The notes: generated by a model from the letters alone, not told the origin. DNA of 64,000 nt from Actinotalea caeni (GCF_009733795.1 NZ_WNXX01000016.1:1-64000), one strand, 5' to 3'; shown: positions 27,402-35,298, counted from the stretch's first letter. Numbers and translations are program-made.

Positions 27402-28893
27402 TCTGCACGACGACTCCCTCGACCTCCCCGAGCAGCACCGTGTCCGCCTCGCGAAGCGAGCCCGGCTCCTCGCGGAGGGCCGCGACCCGTACCCGGTCTC
27501 CGTCCCGGTCACGCACACGATCGCGCAGGTGCGGGCCGCCCACCCCGACCTCGAGCCGGGCGCCGAGACCGACGATGTCGTGGGCGTCGCCGGTCGCGTG
27601 GTGCACCTGCGCAACACCGGCAAGCTCTGCTTCGTCTCGCTCGCCGACGGCGCGGGGGAGCGCCTGCAGGTGATGCTCTCTCTCGCCGAGGTCGGCGAGG
27701 AGTCGCTCGAGGCCTTCAAGGACGACGTCGACCTGGGCGACCACCTGTTCGCCCACGGCCGCGTCATCAGCTCCCGGCGGGGCGAGCTGTCGGTGCTCGC
27801 CGACGACTGGCAGCTGGCGGCCAAGGCGCTGCGACCGCTGCCGACGCTGCACAAGGAGTCCTCCGAGGAGAACCGCGTGCGCCGGCGCTACCTCGACCTC
27901 ATCGCCCGCCCCGCGGCGCGCGAGATGGTGCGGGTGCGCTCCGCCGTCGTGCGGTCGCTGCGCGAGGAGCTGCACCAGCGCGGGTTCATCGAGGTCGAGA
28001 CGCCGATCCTGCAGACGCAGCCAGGTGGTGCCGCGGCACGGCCGTTCGTCACCCACATGAATGCCTACGACATCGATCTGTACATGCGGATCGCGCCCGA
28101 GCTGTTCCTCAAGCGGGCCGTCGTCGGCGGAATCGAGCGCGTCTTCGAGCTGAATCGGATCTTCCGCAACGAAGGCGCCGATTCCACGCATTCCCCCGAA
28201 TTCGCGATGCTCGAGGCCTATCAGGCTTATGGCGACTACCAGACCGTCGCAACGCTGGTCCGTGAGCTCGTGCAGGCGGCCGCGGTCGCCGCTTTCGGGA
28301 GCACGACCGTGACGCTCGCCGACGGCACGGAATACGACGTCGGAGGTGACTGGCCCCAGATCGAGATGTATTCGGCGACCTCGGAGGCGATGGGCACGAC
28401 GATCACGCCCGAGACGCCGCTGGAGGAGCTGATGACGCTCGCCGACGCCGCCGGCCTGGAGGTCAACCCGGCGCACGTCATCCCGGGCAAGGTCAGCGAG
28501 CTGCTGTTCGAGCACTACGTCGGGGACCACCTCGTGGAGCCGACGTTCGTGCTGCACTACCCGGTCGACACCTCGCCGCTGGTGCGGGCCCACCGCAGCC
28601 AGCCGGGCGTGGTGGAGAAGTGGGACCTGTACGTGCGCGGCGTCGAGCTGGCGACCGGCTACTCCGAGCTCGTCGACCCGGTCGTGCAGCGCGAGCGCTT
28701 CGAGGCGCAGGCGCTGCTGGCTGCCAAGGGCGACCACGACGCCATGCGCGTCGACGAGGACTTCCTGGAGGCCATGGAGCACGGCATGCCACCGATGGGC
28801 GGCTTCGGCATGGGGCTGGACCGGCTGCTGATGGCGCTCACCGGGCAGGGCATCCGGGAGACGATCCTGTTCCCGCTGGTGAAGCCGCGATGA
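27394..28893 (+). CDS. lysS: Lysine--tRNA ligase (class II)
   Basis: LysRS charges tRNA-Lys. The 499-residue protein has an N-terminal OB-fold anticodon domain ([22 protein letters not shown]), then class II motifs: motif 1 around [12 protein letters not shown], motif 2 [20 protein letters not shown] and motif 3 [17 protein letters not shown] 27394 overlaps the panC stop by 8 nt; TTG 27382 is an in-frame alternative. Codons in the stretch 28057-28378 often end in A or T (AAT, GAT, GAA, CAT, TAT, GCT), unlike the rest of the gene and its neighbours. The encoded protein there is normal, covering motif 2. Confidence 0.95.
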   Translation: MTDLHDDSLDLPEQHRVRLAKRARLLAEGRDPYPVSVPVTHTIAQVRAAHPDLEPGAETDDVVGVAGRVVHLRNTGKLCFVSLADGAGERLQVMLSLAEVGEESLEAFKDDVDLGDHLFAHGRVISSRRGELSVLADDWQLAAKALRPLPTLHKESSEENRVRRRYLDLIARPAAREMVRVRSAVVRSLREELHQRGFIEVETPILQTQPGGAAARPFVTHMNAYDIDLYMRIAPELFLKRAVVGGIERVFELNRIFRNEGADSTHSPEFAMLEAYQAYGDYQTVATLVRELVQAAAVAAFGSTTVTLADGTEYDVGGDWPQIEMYSATSEAMGTTITPETPLEELMTLADAAGLEVNPAHVIPGKVSELLFEHYVGDHLVEPTFVLHYPVDTSPLVRAHRSQPGVVEKWDLYVRGVELATGYSELVDPVVQRERFEAQALLAAKGDHDAMRVDEDFLEAMEHGMPPMGGFGMGLDRLLMALTGQGIRETILFPLVKPR

Positions 28894-29150
28894 ACGACGT
28901 CCTGGCCGCCGTGCTGCCCCCGCTGGGGGTGCTGCTGCTGTTCGTCGTCGTCATCCGGGCGCTCGTCGGGGCCGACCGCCGCGAGCGCGCCGCGCGCGAG
29001 CGCATCCGTGACGAGATCGCAGCCGAGCAGGCGAGCACCCGCCCGGGTCCGGCGGCGCCGGCGACCGGGGCCGACGGCACCGGAGGCACCGGGCCGGGCG
29101 GGGCCGGAGCGGACGACGAGGCCGCGCCGCCGCGCTCCGACGGCGCCTAG
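28890..29150 (+). CDS. Small single-pass membrane protein, hypothetical
   Basis: The 86-residue product starts with one hydrophobic helix ([24 protein letters not shown]) followed by a charged segment ([20 protein letters not shown]) and a Gly/Pro/Asp-rich tail. I do not recognise a family, but small membrane proteins of this shape often lie between lysS and lsr2 in Micrococcales. The ATG overlaps the lysS stop (ATGA), which supports real translation. Confidence 0.75.
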   Translation: MNDVLAAVLPPLGVLLLFVVVIRALVGADRRERAARERIRDEIAAEQASTRPGPAAPATGADGTGGTGPGGAGADDEAAPPRSDGA

Positions 29151-29166
29151 AGCTCTGCTCGTCCGC

Positions 29167-29195
29167 GTCGAGAAATGTCGAGAAATGAGATCTCG
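29167..29195. repeat. Tandem 10-bp repeat and palindrome upstream of lsr2
   Basis: GTCGAGAAAT occurs twice in tandem (29167-29186), followed at once by the palindrome GAGATCTC (29187-29194). CGAGA and TCTCG can also pair across it. It lies just upstream of the lsr2 -35 box and could be an activator or repressor site. Confidence 0.55.
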
Positions 29196-29198
29196 GCT

Positions 29199-29228
29199 TT
29201 GACACGCCATGCGTGTCGATGACACTAT
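29199..29228 (+). promoter_or_regulatory. lsr2 promoter with overlapping inverted repeats
   Basis: A perfect -35 TTGACA (29199-29204) is 18 nt from CACTAT (29223-29228). The spacer holds GACACGC-CAT-GCGTGTC (29201-29217), and GTGTC-GAT-GACAC (29213-29225) overlaps it, giving three alternating half-sites between and over the boxes. Confidence 0.65.
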
Positions 29229-29301
29229 TTCGTCGCCGACGATCGGATTCACGTCGTCGTCCCTGCGTGTATTTCTTCACCCACATGAAAGAGGCCACGA
29301 C

Positions 29302-29640
29302 ATGGCACAGAAGGTCAAGGTCCTGCTGATCGACGACCTCGACGGGAGCGAGGCGGACGAGACGATCTCCTTCGCCGTCGACGGCGTTTCCTACGAGATC
29401 GACCTCAATTCCGCGCACGCGGCCGAGCTGCGCGAGACATTTGCGAAGTGGATCGGGCACGCGCGCAAGGCCGGCGGCCGCCGCAGCACCCCGCGCCGCT
29501 CGTCGTCGACCTCCTCGTCGAGCAGCCGCGGCGGCGACACCGCCGCGATCCGCGAGTGGGCCCGCGCGAACGGCTACCAGGTGAGCGACCGCGGCCGCGT
29601 GTCGGCCGAGATCCGCGAGGCCTACGCCGCCGCGCACTGA
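29302..29640 (+). CDS. lsr2: Lsr2 family nucleoid-associated protein / xenogeneic silencer
   Basis: Lsr2 binds AT-rich DNA, bridges it and silences horizontally acquired genes in actinobacteria. The 112-residue protein has the N-terminal dimerisation domain (AQKVKVLLIDDLDGSEADETISFAVDGVSYEIDLN) and a C-terminal DNA-binding domain with IREWARANGYQVSDRGRVSAEI. The family's RGR AT-hook-like motif is intact as DRGRVS. A Ser/Arg-rich linker joins the domains. ATG 29302 has GAAAGAGG 8 nt upstream. The 5' region is less GC-rich than the surroundings and carries a structured promoter. Confidence 0.95.
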   Translation: MAQKVKVLLIDDLDGSEADETISFAVDGVSYEIDLNSAHAAELRETFAKWIGHARKAGGRRSTPRRSSSTSSSSSRGGDTAAIREWARANGYQVSDRGRVSAEIREAYAAAH

Positions 29641-30620
29641 TGCGACCCTTCTGGGTCGGGAGCGCCGCCGAGCGCATCGGGCGGCTGCACGGCGGTCGCG
29701 TGACCCCTGCGGGGTCCGCGGCCGCTCCCACGTTCCTGGCCGAGCACCCGCGGCTACCTCGGCTGTACGCGGTCGACGAGCGCGACCCCGGCCGGGTCGC
29801 GGCGTTCGCCGTCGGCCCCGAGGGGGCCCTCACCCGCACCGGCGTCGCCGAGATCGGTGGTGCCGGACCGTGCCACGTCACCGTGCACCCCGACGGTGGC
29901 TGGCTGTACGCGGCGTGCTACGGCGACGGGGTGGTCTCCGCGCTGGCTCTCGACGTGCACGGCGACCTCACGGGCGACCCGGTCGTGCTGCCGCACCACG
30001 GCCGCGGGCCGCACCCGGACCGCCAGCAGGGGCCGCACGCGCACTCGACCTGGGTGTCGCCGGGCGGCGGCTGGCTGGTCGCCGCCGACCTCGGCACCGA
30101 CCAGCTGCGCGCCTATCGGCTCGAGGGCGGTCGCCCTGGCGGCGAGCCCGTGCTGAGCGACCTGCCCGCGGGGAGCGGACCCCGGCACGCCGCCGTCGTC
30201 GGCGACCGCGTGCACGTCGCGTGCGAGCTCAGCTGCGAGGTCGTCACCCTGGCGTGGGACGAGCCGAGCGGCCGCGCCGAGGTCCTCGGCGCCGTGACGG
30301 TGGTCACGCTGCCGCCGCGTACCGGCACCGAGCACACGCTGTCCCACATCGAGCCGCTCGACGCACGCACCCTGGTGGTCGGGGTGCGCGGCGCGGACTC
30401 CCTCGCCGTCGTCGGGCTGACCGACGGCGTCGCCGACCGGCTGCTGCAGGAGGTGCTCACGGTCGCGTGGCCGCGGCACCTGACCGTCGTCGACGGCGCG
30501 GTCCTGGTCGCGGGCGAGCGCGCCGACGCGATCGGCGTGCACCCGCGGGGGACCCGCCTCGGAGAGCTCGCAGAGACGATCGCCACGCCCGCGCCGATGT
30601 GCCTGCTCCCCGCCCGCTGA
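29640..30620 (+). CDS. Lactonase family protein (6-phosphogluconolactonase-like beta-propeller)
   Basis: The 326-residue protein is a seven-bladed-propeller lactonase of the YbhE type (PF10282). Repeats of the pattern seen in PCHVTVHPDGGWLYAACYGDGVVSALALDVHGDL run through its length, with HAHSTWVSPGGGWLVAADLGTDQLRAY and GSGPRHAAV near the expected active site. It may hydrolyse 6-phosphogluconolactone in the pentose phosphate pathway, but many family members act on other lactones. The ATG overlaps the lsr2 stop by 1 nt (TGATG), so it is translated with lsr2. Confidence 0.85.
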   Translation: MRPFWVGSAAERIGRLHGGRVTPAGSAAAPTFLAEHPRLPRLYAVDERDPGRVAAFAVGPEGALTRTGVAEIGGAGPCHVTVHPDGGWLYAACYGDGVVSALALDVHGDLTGDPVVLPHHGRGPHPDRQQGPHAHSTWVSPGGGWLVAADLGTDQLRAYRLEGGRPGGEPVLSDLPAGSGPRHAAVVGDRVHVACELSCEVVTLAWDEPSGRAEVLGAVTVVTLPPRTGTEHTLSHIEPLDARTLVVGVRGADSLAVVGLTDGVADRLLQEVLTVAWPRHLTVVDGAVLVAGERADAIGVHPRGTRLGELAETIATPAPMCLLPAR

Positions 30621-30650
30621 CCGGGTGCGTCCGCGCCGCCGTCGATGCGG

Positions 30651-30656
30651 CAGACT
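30651..30656 (+). promoter_or_regulatory. Leaderless -10 for gpmA
   Basis: CAGACT lies 6 nt before ATG 30663. Confidence 0.5.
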
Positions 30657-30662
30657 GACGGC

Positions 30663-31400
30663 ATGACCTACACGCTGGTGCTGCTCCGCCACGGCGAGAG
30701 CGAGTGGAACGCCCTGAACCTGTTCACCGGCTGGGTGGACGTGCCCCTGTCGCAGAAGGGGCGCGACGAGGCCGTCCGCGGCGGTGAGCTGCTGGCGCAG
30801 GAGGGTGTGCTGCCCGACGTGGTGCACACCTCGCTGCTGCGCCGCGCCATCATGACCGCGAACCTCGCGCTCGACTCGGCCGACCGTCACTGGATCCCCG
30901 TCGCGCGCTCCTGGCGCCTCAACGAGCGCCACTACGGCGCGCTGCAGGGCAAGGACAAGAAGCAGATCCGCGACGAGTTCGGCGAGGAGCAGTTCATGAC
31001 GTGGCGCCGCAGCTACGACGTGCCGCCGCCGCCGATCGAGCCCGGCTCGGAGTTCAGCCAGGACGGCGACCCGCGCTACGCGGGCGAGCCGGTGCCGGCC
31101 ACCGAGTGCCTCAAGGACGTGCTCGAGCGCGCGCTGCCCTACTGGGAGAGCGCGATCGTGCCCGACCTGCGCGCCGGCAAGACCGTGCTGGTCGCCGCCC
31201 ACGGCAACTCGCTGCGCGCGATCATCAAGCACCTCGACGGCATCGACGACGCGACGATCGCGGGTCTCAACGTGCCGACCGGCATCCCGCTGGTCTACGA
31301 GCTGGACGAGGACCTCGCCCCGGTCACCGCGGGTGGCCGCTACCTCGACCCCGACGCGGCCGCCGAGGCGATCGCCGCCGTCGCCAACCAGGGTCGCTGA
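30663..31400 (+). CDS. gpmA: 2,3-bisphosphoglycerate-dependent phosphoglycerate mutase
   Basis: GpmA interconverts 3- and 2-phosphoglycerate in glycolysis. The 245-residue protein starts [33 protein letters not shown], where RHGESEWN holds the phosphohistidine, and has [16 protein letters not shown] with its catalytic Glu and [17 protein letters not shown] with the second histidine. Length and motifs match dPGM. In mycobacteria gpm also sits near senX3-regX3. A strong bidirectional hairpin follows. Confidence 0.96.
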   Translation: MTYTLVLLRHGESEWNALNLFTGWVDVPLSQKGRDEAVRGGELLAQEGVLPDVVHTSLLRRAIMTANLALDSADRHWIPVARSWRLNERHYGALQGKDKKQIRDEFGEEQFMTWRRSYDVPPPPIEPGSEFSQDGDPRYAGEPVPATECLKDVLERALPYWESAIVPDLRAGKTVLVAAHGNSLRAIIKHLDGIDDATIAGLNVPTGIPLVYELDEDLAPVTAGGRYLDPDAAAEAIAAVANQGR

Positions 31401-31423
31401 CCGGCCGAGGAGCCCCACGAACG

Positions 31424-31461
31424 ACGAACGGGTCCGTGCCGATCGGCACGGACCCGTTCGT
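31424..31461. terminator. Bidirectional 17-bp hairpin between gpmA and murA-like gene
   Basis: ACGAACGGGTCCGTGCC pairs perfectly with GGCACGGACCCGTTCGT around a GATC loop. It serves both convergent genes, whose stops lie 23 and 10 nt away. Confidence 0.9.
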
Positions 31462-31471
31462 GTGCTCGGGC

Positions 31472-33022
31472 TCAGTCCCGGAAGGTCTCGATCTGGGCGC
31501 CCAGCGAGATCAACCGGTCGGCGAGGTGCTCGTAGCCGCGGGCGATGATGTCGACGCCGCGCAGCACGGAGGTCCCCTTCACGGCCAGCATGCCCAGCAG
31601 GATCACGACGGCGGGGCGCAGCGCGGGCGGGCAGCTCACCTCGGCGCCCGACCAGTGGGTGGGGCCGGTGACGTCGAGCCGGTGCGGGTCGAGCAGCCGC
31701 ACGTTCGCGCCGAGCCGGTTGAGGTCGGTCAGGTAGATCGCGCGGTTGTCGTACACCCAGTCGTGGATGAGGGTCGAGCCCGACGCGCACGCCGCGATGA
31801 CCGCGAAGAACGGCAGGTTGTCGATGTTGAGACCGGGGAACGGCATCGGGTGGATCTTGTCGATGGGGGCCCGCAGCTCGCTCGGGTGCACCGTGACGTC
31901 GACGAGCCGGGTGCGGCCGTTCGCGGAGGTGTACTCCTCGTTGATGTCGTAGCGCAGGCCCATCTCGGCGAGGGTCGCGATCTCGATCTCCATGAACTCG
32001 ATCGGGACCCGGCGGACCGTGATCTCCGAGCCGGTGACGATGCCGGCGGTGAGCAGGCTCATCGCCTCGACCGGGTCCTCGGCGAGCGTGTAGGTGACGT
32101 CGGCGTCGATGTGCTCGACGCCGTGGATGCGCAGCGTGGTGGTGCCGATGCCCTCGATGCGCACGCCGAGCAGCTCCAGGTAGTAGCAGAGCTCCTGGAC
32201 CATGTAGTTGGGCGAGGCGTTGCGCAGCGTGGTCACGCCGGGGTGGCGGGCCGCGGCCATGATCGCGTTCTCGGTGACGGTGTCGCCGCGCTCGGTGAGC
32301 ACGACGTTGAGGTCGCCGTCGCGGTCGCGCGAGACCGTCGCGCGGTAGGCGCCCTGGGTCGCGACGACGTCGAGCCCGAAGTGCCGCAGCGCGATCATGT
32401 GCGGCTCGACGGTGCGGGTGCCGAGGTCGCAGCCGCCCGCGTAGGGGATCGCGAAGGCGTCGAGGCGGCCGAGGAGCGGCCCGAGGAACATGATGATGCT
32501 GCGGGTGCGCGTCGCGGTGTCGACGTCGATCGCGTCGAGGTCGAGCGTGTCCGGGGTGATCAGCTCGAGGTCGCGGCCGTTGGTCGACCAGTGCGCCTCG
32601 ACGCCGATCGAGGTGAGGACGGCGACGATCCGCTCCACCTCGACGATGCGGGCGACGTTGCGCAGCACCGTGCGGCCGCGGTTGAGCAGGGCCGCGCACA
32701 GCAGCACGACCGCGCCGTTCTTCGAGGAGTTGACGTCGATGCTGCCCGACAGCTGGTGGCCGCCGGTGACGCGCAGGTGGGTCGGGCCCTTGGTGCCGAT
32801 CGTGACGAGGTCGGCGTTGAGGGCCGCGTTGATGCGGGTGAGCATCTCGACGGAGAGGTTCTGACCGCCGGCCTCGATCCGCGCGATCGCGCTCTGGCTG
32901 GTGCCCAGCAGGTCGGCCAGCTGCGCCTGGGTGACGCCCTTGGCCTGGCGGGTCGCCCGGATCAGCGCCCCGATCTCGGCGAGCGGGGCGTGGATGGTGT
33001 CCTCGAGTGCAGCTGTCGTCAT
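31472..33022 (-). CDS. XRE-type HTH domain fused to MurA-like enolpyruvyl transferase
   Basis: The 516-residue protein begins with about 70 residues of a Cro/CI (XRE) helix-turn-helix (LIRATRQAKGVTQAQLADLLGTSQSAIARIEAG). An EPSP/MurA two-domain fold follows. MurA makes UDP-GlcNAc-enolpyruvate, the first committed peptidoglycan precursor. The Lys-Asn of VNSSKNGAVVLL and the PEP-site Cys of AGGCDLGTRTVEPH are present. However, the segments matching the FPTD and TDLR motifs of MurA read PFPGLN and PALRPA, so two conserved aspartates seem lost. It may be a divergent or regulatory paralogue. ATG 33022 fits a leaderless promoter carrying a perfect palindrome, suggesting autoregulation. Confidence 0.9.
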   Translation of the reverse strand: MTTAALEDTIHAPLAEIGALIRATRQAKGVTQAQLADLLGTSQSAIARIEAGGQNLSVEMLTRINAALNADLVTIGTKGPTHLRVTGGHQLSGSIDVNSSKNGAVVLLCAALLNRGRTVLRNVARIVEVERIVAVLTSIGVEAHWSTNGRDLELITPDTLDLDAIDVDTATRTRSIIMFLGPLLGRLDAFAIPYAGGCDLGTRTVEPHMIALRHFGLDVVATQGAYRATVSRDRDGDLNVVLTERGDTVTENAIMAAARHPGVTTLRNASPNYMVQELCYYLELLGVRIEGIGTTTLRIHGVEHIDADVTYTLAEDPVEAMSLLTAGIVTGSEITVRRVPIEFMEIEIATLAEMGLRYDINEEYTSANGRTRLVDVTVHPSELRAPIDKIHPMPFPGLNIDNLPFFAVIAACASGSTLIHDWVYDNRAIYLTDLNRLGANVRLLDPHRLDVTGPTHWSGAEVSCPPALRPAVVILLGMLAVKGTSVLRGVDIIARGYEHLADRLISLGAQIETFRD

Positions 33023-33029
33023 GCCGGCC

Positions 33030-33057
33030 ATGCTATATCTCAGATCTGAGATGTCAC
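33030..33057 (-). promoter_or_regulatory. Leaderless promoter with 16-bp palindromic operator for HTH-murA
   Basis: On the minus strand GTGACA (33057-33052), a 16-nt spacer and TAGCAT (33035-33030) are followed after 7 nt by ATG 33022. The perfect palindrome ATCTCAGATCTGAGAT (33037-33052) fills the spacer almost exactly. Such a site suits a dimeric HTH repressor. Confidence 0.7.
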
Positions 33058-33093
33058 GGTGATCCGCCTCACACGGCCCTACCCACCCATCCG

Positions 33094-33252
33094 CGTTCAA
33101 CCCCACTTCTGCCCCCCGTGCCCACGGTGCGGGCGATCAGGCGGGTGGTGGCGTCCCGACCCGCGAGACGGAGGGCAGGAGTGGGTTGAAACCCGTTGAG
33201 GGGGCAGGTGTGGGTTGAAACCTGTCGAGGGGGCAGGAGTGGGTTGAGACCG
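33094..33252. repeat. Intergenic repeat family A, one forward and three inverted units
   Basis: A forward unit (GTTCAACCCCACTTCTGCCC, 33094-33113) is followed by about 56 bp and then three inverted units of GGGCAGGAGTGGGTTGAAAC type. Their shared GGGCAGG cores are 29 bp apart (C at 33176, 33205, 33234). The last unit touches the end of phoU. Confidence 0.85.
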
Positions 33253-33918
33253 TCAGCCGTCGGCGTTGCCGTTGCCGGCGACGAGGTCGCCCGTCACGAG
33301 GTAGGTGATGCGGCGCGCGACCGAGACCGCGTGGTCGCCGAACCGCTCGAAGAACCGCGCCAGCAGCGTGACGTCGACGGTCTCGGCCGTGCTGCCCTGC
33401 CAGGAGTCGGCGAGCGTGAGCCGGAAGGTCTGCGTGTGCAGGTCGTCGAGCACGTCGTCGTCGCGCTCGACGGCGGAGGCCAGCTCGAGGTCGTGCGTCT
33501 CCAGCAGCGTGACGACGTCGGTGCCGACCTTGACCGCCGCCTCCGCGAGACCGTCGAAGAGCCGCTGCGCGCTCGCGGGCACGGCGGGCTCGGGGTAGCG
33601 CAGCCGCACCACCTGGGCGATGTGACGGGCGAGGTCGCCCATCCGCTCGATCGAGGCGCTGATGCGCAGCGCCGAGACGATCGTGCGCAGGTCGGTGGCG
33701 ACCGGCTGCTGCCGCGCCAGCAGCAGCACGCAGCGCTCGTCGAGCTCGCGCTCGAGCTCGTCGACCTTCGCGTCGGCGTCGATGACCCGCTGGGCGAGCT
33801 CCAGGTCGGCCGTGCGCAGCGCCTCCGACGCGTCGCGGATGGCGTCGGCGACGTGGCGGCTCATCCGGAGCAGGTCGTCGCCGATCTGCTCGAGCTCCTG
33901 GTCGAAGATCGCTCGCAC
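33253..33918 (-). CDS. phoU: Phosphate transport system regulator PhoU
   Basis: PhoU links the Pst phosphate transporter to the sensor kinase and keeps the Pho regulon off when phosphate is plentiful. The 221-residue protein is two repeats of a three-helix bundle. Each has the metal-binding E/DxxxD pattern: SASIERMGDLARHIA in the first half and RFFERFGDHAVSVARRI in the second. GTG 33918 gives the usual VRAIFDQELEQI start. It is divergent from senX3-regX3, with a PHO-box-like repeat between them. No pst genes are in view. Confidence 0.94.
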   Translation of the reverse strand: MRAIFDQELEQIGDDLLRMSRHVADAIRDASEALRTADLELAQRVIDADAKVDELERELDERCVLLLARQQPVATDLRTIVSALRISASIERMGDLARHIAQVVRLRYPEPAVPASAQRLFDGLAEAAVKVGTDVVTLLETHDLELASAVERDDDVLDDLHTQTFRLTLADSWQGSTAETVDVTLLARFFERFGDHAVSVARRITYLVTGDLVAGNGNADG

Positions 33919-34028
33919 GGTGGGTGGCTCCTCACGTCTGGGTCGGTGCGCCCGCGGGTCGCGGGTCTCGCGTGCCGGGGCAGGACCGCGCACGACGGTC
34001 GCGCGCGCACCGCGGCCACGGTGACAGG

Positions 34029-34061
34029 CGATGGTGAACGCCCGGTGCCCCGACGGTGAAC
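34029..34061 (-). promoter_or_regulatory. PHO-box-like triple 11-bp direct repeat
   Basis: Read on the minus strand, three contiguous 11-bp units are GTTCACCGTCG, GGGCACCGGGC and GTTCACCATCG. Outer units match the GTTCACC core of actinobacterial PhoP/RegX3 boxes. The site is in the phoU-senX3 gap and oriented towards phoU. Confidence 0.65.
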
Positions 34062-34121
34062 AACGACCCTGTCTCAGGGGACCAGAGCCTAACCCGGCCG
34101 GTCACGGGCTGCGACGCCGCC

Positions 34122-34127
34122 TACGCT
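34122..34127 (+). promoter_or_regulatory. Leaderless -10 for senX3
   Basis: TACGCT lies 7 nt before GTG 34135. Confidence 0.55.
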
Positions 34128-34134
34128 GACCGAC

Positions 34135-35298
34135 GTGGAGGACTACGGGATCGGGCTGCTCGTGCTCGTGGCGGTCCTCGGCGTCGCCGTGGGCGCCGCG
34201 AGCGTGGGCGCCTTCCTCCACAGCGAGCGAGAGCAGCGGCAGGCCCCGCTGGCGGTCGCGCCGGCCCCGGTCCCCGACGACGTCGCCGAGGTGCTCGGTG
34301 CGCTGTCAGCGACCTCGGTGCTGCTCGGCCCGGGGGAGGAGGTGCTCCGGGTCAGCCCGGACGCCTACGGCCACGGGCTGGTGCGCAACGGTCGCATCCT
34401 GCCGGCCGAGGTGACCGCGCTCGTGGCCGAGGCGCGCCGCACCGGGTCGGCGCAGCAGAGCACCGTGCGGGTGCCGAGGTCGACGCTGAGCACCGCCGAG
34501 AGCTCGGTGTTCGACGTCGCGGTGGCACCGCTGTCGGGCGACCGTGTGCTCGTGCTCGCCGAGGACATGACGGCGGCGCTGCGGCTGCAGGAGGTGCGCC
34601 GCGACTTCGTGGCGAACGTCTCCCACGAGCTCAAGACACCGGTGGGCGCGCTGTCGCTGCTCGCGGAGACCATCGCCGCGGCCGCCGACGACCCGGCGAC
34701 CGTGCGCCGCTTCAGCGAGCAGATGCGCACCGAGGCCGCGCGCCTGTCGGCGCTCGTCGCCGACATCATCGACCTCTCCCGGCTGCAGGCGCCGGACGCC
34801 GAGACCGAGCTCGTGGAGCTCGAGGTGGACGCCGTCGTCGAGGAGGCGGTCGACCGGGTCGCGGTCGCCGCCCGCTCGCGGGGCTCGAAGGTGGTCGTCG
34901 GCGGGACGACCGGGCTGCGGGTCTACGGCGACCACGCGCTGCTGGTGACCGCGCTGCGCAACCTGCTGGACAACGCGCTGCGGTACTCGCCCGACGGCTC
35001 GACCGTCACGGTCGGCACCCGGGCCGTCGAGGGCTTCGTGGAGGTCGCGGTCGTCGACCAGGGCATCGGGATCAGCCGCAGCGACGTCGAGCGGGTCTTC
35101 GAGCGCTTCTACCGTGTCGACCCGGCCCGTGCGCGCGACACCGGCGGCACCGGTCTGGGCCTGAGCATCGTCAAGCACGTGGCCGCCCGGCACGGCGGCG
35201 ACGTCCGTCTCTGGTCGGTGCCGCAGCGCGGGTCGACCTTCACGCTCCGCATCCCTGAGGCCGAGACCGGCCGCACCCACGACGAGGAAGTGGCATGA
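34135..35298 (+). CDS. senX3: Phosphate-responsive sensor histidine kinase (SenX3/PhoR-type)
   Basis: The 387-residue kinase has an N-terminal membrane helix (IGLLVLVAVLGVAVGAASVGAFL), a PAS-like region of about 110 residues, the HisKA motif FVANVSHELKTPVGALS near residue 165, and HATPase_c boxes. These are N box LLDNALRYSP, G1 VVDQGIGI, F box FERFYRV and G2 GGTGLGLSIVKHV. It should phosphorylate the coupled regulator next door when phosphate is low. Its stop overlaps regX3 (ATGA). Having one membrane helix and no large external domain agrees with SenX3, which senses through PhoU and Pst. Confidence 0.93.
   Translation: MEDYGIGLLVLVAVLGVAVGAASVGAFLHSEREQRQAPLAVAPAPVPDDVAEVLGALSATSVLLGPGEEVLRVSPDAYGHGLVRNGRILPAEVTALVAEARRTGSAQQSTVRVPRSTLSTAESSVFDVAVAPLSGDRVLVLAEDMTAALRLQEVRRDFVANVSHELKTPVGALSLLAETIAAAADDPATVRRFSEQMRTEAARLSALVADIIDLSRLQAPDAETELVELEVDAVVEEAVDRVAVAARSRGSKVVVGGTTGLRVYGDHALLVTALRNLLDNALRYSPDGSTVTVGTRAVEGFVEVAVVDQGIGISRSDVERVFERFYRVDPARARDTGGTGLGLSIVKHVAARHGGDVRLWSVPQRGSTFTLRIPEAETGRTHDEEVA

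Noticed and set aside
31001-33049. A 682-codon plus-strand frame across gpmA and the HTH-murA gene
   Set aside because: It crosses a perfect terminator hairpin and reads both real genes out of frame or antisense. No domain is recognisable.
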